64,000 nucleotides of DNA from Pseudorasbora parva (lineage: Eukaryota; Chordata; Actinopteri; Cypriniformes; Gobionidae). Made by a program: the position numbers and the translations under genes. Of this stretch, positions 63,824 to 64,000 are shown in pieces (the first letter of the stretch is position 1; each line of letters starts with the position of its first letter). The stretch covers positions 37,540,992 through 37,604,991 of the forward strand of contig NC_090188.1 in assembly GCF_024679245.1 (NCBI RefSeq), written 5' to 3'. The notes beneath the pieces were generated by a model. It ran no database searches and was not told where the DNA came from. It saw only the letters and a program-made list of their open reading frames with translations.

Positions 63824-64000
63824 TTAAAGCTGCAGTCTGTAACTTTTTGCACTCTAGAGGTTAATAAACAGAACTGCATGCTCCTCTGCAGCGCTTCCTA
63901 CCAGTCTGGCCTGAAATAGTCCCAATATAATTAATATTATAAGTGTACCATTATTATTCAGGATAAGACAAAAACACAGTTTGGAAAATTAATTCATGTT
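63824..64000. repeat. Partial repeat related to 6812-7116, cut by the window end
   Basis: It begins ttaaagctgcagtctgtaac and continues through tttttgcactctagaggtta and ccagtctggcctgaaat. This matches the reverse complement of the repeat at 6812-7116. The rest lies outside the window. Confidence 0.8.

Noticed and set aside
58423..64000. Search for the third coding exon of apmap
   Set aside because: No splice-bordered segment encoding the expected continuation was found, so the rest of the gene is taken to lie beyond the window.

Overview
The window is nuclear DNA of a teleost fish, probably a cypriniform. That placing is an inference from the intron-rich vertebrate genes, the abundant hAT, Tc1 and MITE families, and the recurring short repeats whose ends read AAAGGGATAGTTCACCC and TTAAAGGTGCACTATG, which are familiar from carp-like genomes. 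No bacterial, CRISPR, tRNA or rRNA feature was seen.

Host genes occupy the right half. ppm1g (a nuclear PP2C-type phosphatase) runs on the + strand in ten coding exons from 32619 to 46810, and its complete 536-residue reading frame can be assembled. An unidentified small coiled-coil gene lies on the - strand between 57029 and 49096, tail-to-tail with ppm1g. About 1.1 kb beyond its start, head-to-head, apmap begins on the + strand. Only the first two coding exons of apmap (58100-58422) are inside the window.

The left half (1-32000) holds no host gene that I can recognise and is largely built from transposable elements. In order these are: a hAT inside a hAT (356-2059), an intact Tc1/mariner element with an open transposase (2679-4319), a remnant of a different Tc1 (8757-9010), an inactivated inverted copy of the first Tc1 (9059-10692), a non-autonomous LTR element whose only reading frame is made largely of in-frame tandem repeats (12840-15625), and a complete, very young Ty3/gypsy-class LTR element of the Gmr1 type (17438-22535). 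In the last, integrase precedes reverse transcriptase. Several MITEs, microsatellites and a LINE relic follow.

Insertions continue through the introns. Two 668-bp copies of one element lie in opposite orientation (44085-44752 and 54612-55279), each with its own perfect 8-bp target duplication. A 1.6-kb hAT (61829-63427) interrupts a dispersed repeat whose uninterrupted counterpart lies at 23722-25292, so the empty target site can be read in the same window. That hAT itself carries a 63-bp palindromic insertion.

Exon limits were placed by hand from splice signals, reading phase and recognised protein families. Transposon limits were placed from terminal repeats and target duplications read directly in the sequence.
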